A program made the translations under genes and the position numbers. Shown here piece after piece: positions 60,369 to 64,000 of a stretch of DNA of 64,000 nucleotides. The stretch's first letter is position 1. The number at the start of each line of letters is the position of its first letter. The DNA is from Perilla frutescens (Eukaryota; Streptophyta; Magnoliopsida; Lamiales; Lamiaceae), in NCBI GenBank assembly GCA_026008535.1, contig BRKX01000003.1, forward strand, positions 23,178,001-23,242,000, read 5' to 3'. The notes under the pieces were generated by a model that was given only the letters and a program-made list of their open reading frames with translations, was not told the DNA's origin and did not search any database.

Positions 60369-60755
60369 TTAAAAACTTACAAAGAATGATGATTGCAAAA
60401 TGATTGTATTTGATGAATTCACCTCCATGTCAAGGTACCGACCCTTCATCAACCTTCTCTGAAAGGTATACAATATCAAATCAATGTGGGTCGAGGTTGT
60501 GTCTTTGTTTGGATCACGTAAGTCCTCGAAGAAGTTCTTTTGCAACTCAAGCTTGATTTGATTTACTTTTACATTTGCCTCTGGCCCAGATTTTAGAAAT
60601 GTTGCCAGTAGCCTCATTTTAGGAGTCTCTGTACATCGAGCAGGTCGACTAGACCTGGTCGCTGCTGCTATCTTTAGGGTATTTAGTATTGCTGCTGAGC
60701 TCGGCGTTACAGATCTCGTGATGAGGTCTCGACCTAGGACTATATCTGGTTCCAA
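60369..60755 (-). pseudogene. Linker exon of the DUF1985/Ulp1 gene
   Basis: A 128-codon minus-strand frame with PDIVLGRDLITRSVTPSS and a Lys/Asn-rich helical stretch (NQIKLELQKNFFEDLRD). No domain is recognised. It sits between the coiled-coil and Ulp1 parts and is open to the point where an LTR-like insert begins, so it is taken as part of that gene. Confidence 0.4.
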
Positions 60756-60762
60756 CGGGATA

Positions 60763-61382
60763 TGATGGAAATCCCCAACCCAAATCTCACAACACGGACG
60801 AACCGACGATCATGAATAATCTCAACCTAACTATGATTAGAAACTCAAACTACGGATTAAAAGTGAGGACGCTAAAAGTAGTTATGGTTTGTTGTTTGAT
60901 AAATCGATAGAAGAATTCATACATAATTCATAAATAAATTCTCCACAGAGAAAATATGATTCAATATCAATAATGTCAAGAGTTAACTGTCTCAAAATAA
61001 TAACCTAGGTCCCTTATATAGGTGGGACAAAATTAAACAAACCCTAATAAAGTTCTAAACCAACTAGGAAATAAAACAAGGTCCAAATTCAAAAATAACA
61101 ATAAAATCCGAAAAACATAGTTCATTCGCGACTTCACTTACGACAGGTCAGCTCGCGAATAGGATCGTGAATCTACGTAGCGTATATATGGCACTTGGTT
61201 TGTGACCATGTCAGCACTCATGAATGGGATCGAGAATGAACCAAAGAGGAACCCCCCCATTCGCGACCTTAGCGGGAACCTTAGCCGAGCTGGTTCGCGA
61301 CTTGGTTCGTGATTTTCCCGCTCGTGACTGAGCTTGTGAACCCTCAAACTCGATCATTGGCACTCCATCTAGGCTTATATCA
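60763..61382 (-). repeat. LTR-like insert in the Ulp1-type gene
   Basis: Forward strand begins TGATGG and ends ATATCA, so termini are TGAT/ATCA. A minus-strand TATA box (CCTATATAAG, 61023-61012) lies in the middle. The 61120-61330 stretch has repeated TTCGCGAC/CTCGTGAC words like the GC-rich core of the Athila LTR at 20459. No 5-bp target duplication was found, so a solo LTR is only a suggestion; a long intron is the alternative. Confidence 0.4.
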
Positions 61383-61384
61383 TC

Positions 61385-61840
61385 TCAGCCTTGCTGTTGA
61401 GCTTGACCTAACTGAACTCGTCAACGATCCCAAATCACAGCTTTCATTATGGAACCAATCGTCCCAATTAGTCCATACTTCATTGACATGTTTTGCCTTA
61501 ACCTGTACAAAAAATAGTTAGTATTGTTTAAAAATTATATTTAAACACAAAATTGTACGCAAACATACTCACCTCATGATCATGTACTGTATGAGGTGGA
61601 TCTGGCAGAGTGTTCTCGATTGATGCACGGTTATGATATCTACTCTGACTGTGACTCATACTATGAGATCTTGGGACAAACTTTTTAACAATGCCCTTAA
61701 CAAAATCCTTCAATCTTTATAGCATGTCTTCATTTTCCTTCATGCGTGCTTTATCACGCTCCTCGTCATACAGTCTGCGTACCCTCTCACACTCCTCCTC
61801 ATATTGTCTATGTGCCCTCTCACGCTCCTCGTCACGCTCT
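61385..61840 (-). pseudogene. Coiled-coil exons of the DUF1985/Ulp1 gene
   Basis: The minus strand from about 61840 to 61573 reads a highly charged helix (ERAHRQYEEECERVRRLY, DEERDKARMKENEDM), a stop where Gln is likely (before RLKDFVKGIVKKF), then a Ser/His/Arg-rich part. It ends at GAG followed by GTGAGTATG (donor at 61572-61571). An acceptor TTTTGTACAG at 61503-61505 starts the next exon (VKAKHVNEVWTNWDDWFHN). This splice pair shows the original gene had introns. Confidence 0.5.
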
Positions 61841-62559
61841 TAAATAATACAGAGCATCTCTAGACCTATTTGATGCGCCACATCTCGCATCCGCTCAACG
61901 TGTTTGTAACACTGGTAATCCTCACTAATACTTGACGTGGGGGTGGACAGTCTAGTACGCTTGTCTCTAGGGCGCGTATGTCATCTCTCAGCTGAATCAA
62001 CTGCACTTGTATCTACACAAGTACGAGGAATGCAACCACCAGATCTTCTGGACTGAGAGGGAGCTTTTAGAGGAGATGGAGCTCTCGACTGATGAGCTCA
62101 AGCCAGATCTTGATAAATGGGCTTTATCTTCTTATTACGTTGTGTCTCATATATCACGCACATACAATTACCAAGCAAAATACTTCTAAAATATGACGTG
62201 GTCACCTCATGCTCACTCGGCTCTAAATATATGAAACATAATTGCTGTAAATGATAAAGATTGATTAGAAAACATAGATAATCAATACAGCACACATTCT
62301 TCAAAACAAATGCTTACCTCCTCATAAAATAATCCACCCAAACGTGATGTCTTTGTCTTTAAAAGTCTACTTTAAACACCTGGGAAATGCACTTGCTGAT
62401 GAAACATATGCAAAATGTACACCGAGTCCAGGTATAGTCTCATGTGTCCATACCTATAAAATAAAATATTGATCAAATTATATTCGATTAAATAAGATTA
62501 TATTTATAATAATACAAAATTGAAATAATACCAGTAAAGCTCACACGGGTCCATAGAAA

Positions 62560-63196
62560 TGATAAGACATTCTTTGCTTCTTTTCTGTCTTCTTGAATTT
62601 CCTTGTCAGTTCCACATCTGTAGACGGTACCAAACTCATATAATGCTCCAAAAGACTAAATGCATAAGCGCCTCATAAAAATGAATTCTATTGACCCCGA
62701 TCCTCAACTAAGACTTATACCTAGTCATCTATCATGTGCGTATGGTCATATCTAAATATCATGTTGTGTAGGAACAACACATTAGTGGCTATCACATAAT
62801 CCATAACGTCAACTCCTAGGGAATACGTCTTAAACCTCTCCAGTAGGTCATTCACCCTCAGAGGTGTCTTCAATAATACACAGTAATAAAATGAGGTCTT
62901 AGGAATCTCATATGATGAAAACGGATCAAAATAGGATCCCCCGAATTGCAGACCAGTCACTAATGCAAACTCACTAAGGAAAACGTAATGTTGGTTCCTC
63001 CAATACGGAACCAAATACTGTGCTCATGTGCACTATCAATGATCACCTTTCTACTTAATAATGCGTGTAAAGCATTGTTACAATTGTTTCCACCCACAAA
63101 ATCTATTAAATGGCCGAAACACCAATATCTCCTAAAATGTTCTATTAATTCGGGCACGCTATTGATGATCTCTAATACTTCTTTAATTACACTCAT
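62560..63196 (-). pseudogene. DUF1985-type N-terminal domain of the Ulp1 gene, frameshifted
   Basis: DUF1985 is found at the N-terminus of MULE-carried Ulp1-like proteins. The minus strand shows LIDFVGGNNCNN, SIWFRIGGTNITFSL, then after a one-base frameshift near 62990 EFALVTGLQFGGSYFD and LLKTPLRVNDLLERF. After a stop at 62721 the same phase holds GAYAFSLLEHYMSLV and MSYHFYGPV. The order and the RIGG-EFALVTG signature are typical. It is broken by the frameshift and at least two stops. Confidence 0.65.
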
Positions 63197-63382
63197 GTTG
63201 CCCTTCCAATATAAATTGATTTCGCAAGTGATATTCTATAAAACCTCTCGTCTCCACACCCAAGAACACTATTTTTTAAACAATAAACAAAAATTTATCA
63301 ATAAGATATGCAAAAATAAATATGAGAAAATATAAATATAATTGACAAACTAAATAAATAAAATAAAATAGCGAAAAAAATC
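63197..63382. other. Short AT-rich spacer or intron
   Basis: Nothing recognised; lies between the DUF1985 exon and the right palindrome array. Confidence 0.4.
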
Positions 63383-63651
63383 GTGAGCATAATTCTCACA
63401 GTTCCCTGGTTCATGAAAATATATACTCACGAGAGCTTATTTCGTGAATATATATACTCACGACATTCTATTTCGTGAAAAAATGATAGTCACGAAAATA
63501 TTTTTCTTGAAAAAATATGGTCCCGAGAACATATTTTCGTGATAAAATATTAACACGAAAACATGTACTTGTGATAATAATTCTCTTGAAATTGGCTCAT
63601 TTCGTGAGTATATATTGTCACGAAAGCTTGTCTCGTGAACATATTATCACG
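63383..63651. repeat. Right array of CGTGA...TCACG palindromes
   Basis: Dyads occur at 63383-63400, 63413-63432, 63444-63463, 63474-63494, 63538-63557, 63604-63623 and 63634-63651, with weaker ones between. Arms CGTGA and TCACG are kept while the AT-rich core varies (for example GTATATATTG), so it is more decayed than the left array. Confidence 0.75.
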
Positions 63652-63880
63652 AATACTGCTACAAAATTAATTACCTACATAACAAATTCGACAATTCAGG
63701 CGACAAATACCACAATCCAAACTACAGATTTCATAAATTTTCAACAATAAAACATATTCCAAGGTGTTAATTCATAAAACTCCATAATATAAATGCCCTA
63801 AATTGATCGACATATATAATATAATGAAATAATGTAAAATATTCAAAAACAAAAAATTCGAATTAAGGGCTTTAACCTGT
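63652..63880. other. AT-rich intron-like sequence
   Basis: No gene; on the minus strand it would be the start of intron 1 after the donor at 63880. Confidence 0.35.
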
Positions 63881-63954
63881 TGATACTCAGTAGCCAACGC
63901 CTCGAGATTTTCTATTGCTCTTCGTCGTCATGAGGGAGACTTGGCCATCGACGG
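63881..63954 (-). pseudogene. Possible first exon of the DUF1985/Ulp1 gene
   Basis: The minus strand has an ATG at 63954 (MAKSPS, then a TGA, then RRRAIENLEALATEYQQ) and ends CAG followed by GTTAAAG, an acceptable splice donor. Frame and position suit a first coding exon, but the link to the DUF1985 exon is not proven. Confidence 0.35.
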
Positions 63955-64000
63955 GAGTTTTGGATGCCTTTTGTGAGTTTAATGATGCTTAGTCGAGACA

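Noticed and set aside
56413..63651. CRISPR-like array of short palindromes
   Set aside because: The genome is eukaryotic, repeats are degenerate palindromes without unique spacers of even length, and no cas genes exist.

Overview
The window is nuclear DNA of a flowering plant, most likely a eudicot. The evidence is Athila-type Ty3 and Sirevirus-type Ty1/copia retrotransposons, Helitrons with plant-type ends, tRNA-derived SINEs, a Mutator-like element carrying a Ulp1-type gene, an F-box/LRR gene and AT-rich spacers. I cannot name the species. No prokaryotic features, rRNA genes, CRISPR arrays or convincing intact tRNA genes are visible. Nearly everything is transposon-derived and decayed; the only intact gene I can defend is a single-exon F-box/LRR gene at 51226-52617 (minus).

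Layout. 1-7560: Athila-like element on the minus strand, cut by the left window edge. Its outer LTR edge abuts the middle of a Sirevirus-like copia pol on the plus strand (7561-14175), which is followed by an env-like ORF, several polypurine tracts and a 3' LTR. 14176-18740: spacer with a hAT-type MITE, a Helitron 3' end, a folate-biopterin transporter fragment and a possible first exon of a lost gene. 18740-21990: gag, primer site and LTR of a second Athila-like element (minus). 21991-26741: spacer with a foldback MITE, a complete non-autonomous Helitron (23650-25400) and a TRIM-like LTR with primer site.

26742-48373(or 48385): a 21.6-kb Sirevirus-like element (minus) with both LTRs, primer site and polypurine tract. 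Downstream of gag and pol it carries three diverged env-like ORFs in tandem, and the last has its C-terminal half triplicated in 1573-bp tandem units. This is the most unusual structure in the window.

48386-53500: spacer with a MITE, two SINEs with clear target duplications, and the F-box gene. 53500-56228: remains of an endogenous caulimovirid-like pararetrovirus (minus), with a core promoter resembling the CaMV 35S core. 56413-63954: a Mutator-like region in which a transposase gene (plus) and a DUF1985/Ulp1 gene (minus) converge. Arrays of short CGTGA...TCACG palindromes lie upstream of both genes, and a second Helitron of the same family as the one at 23650-25400 splits one of these palindromes.

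Functionally the window is a nested transposon cluster. Most coding frames are interrupted by stops, and in the two copia pol genes these are nearly all in-frame stops without frameshifts, mostly explicable by C-to-T change. Protein family calls come from motifs read by eye; no database search was possible.
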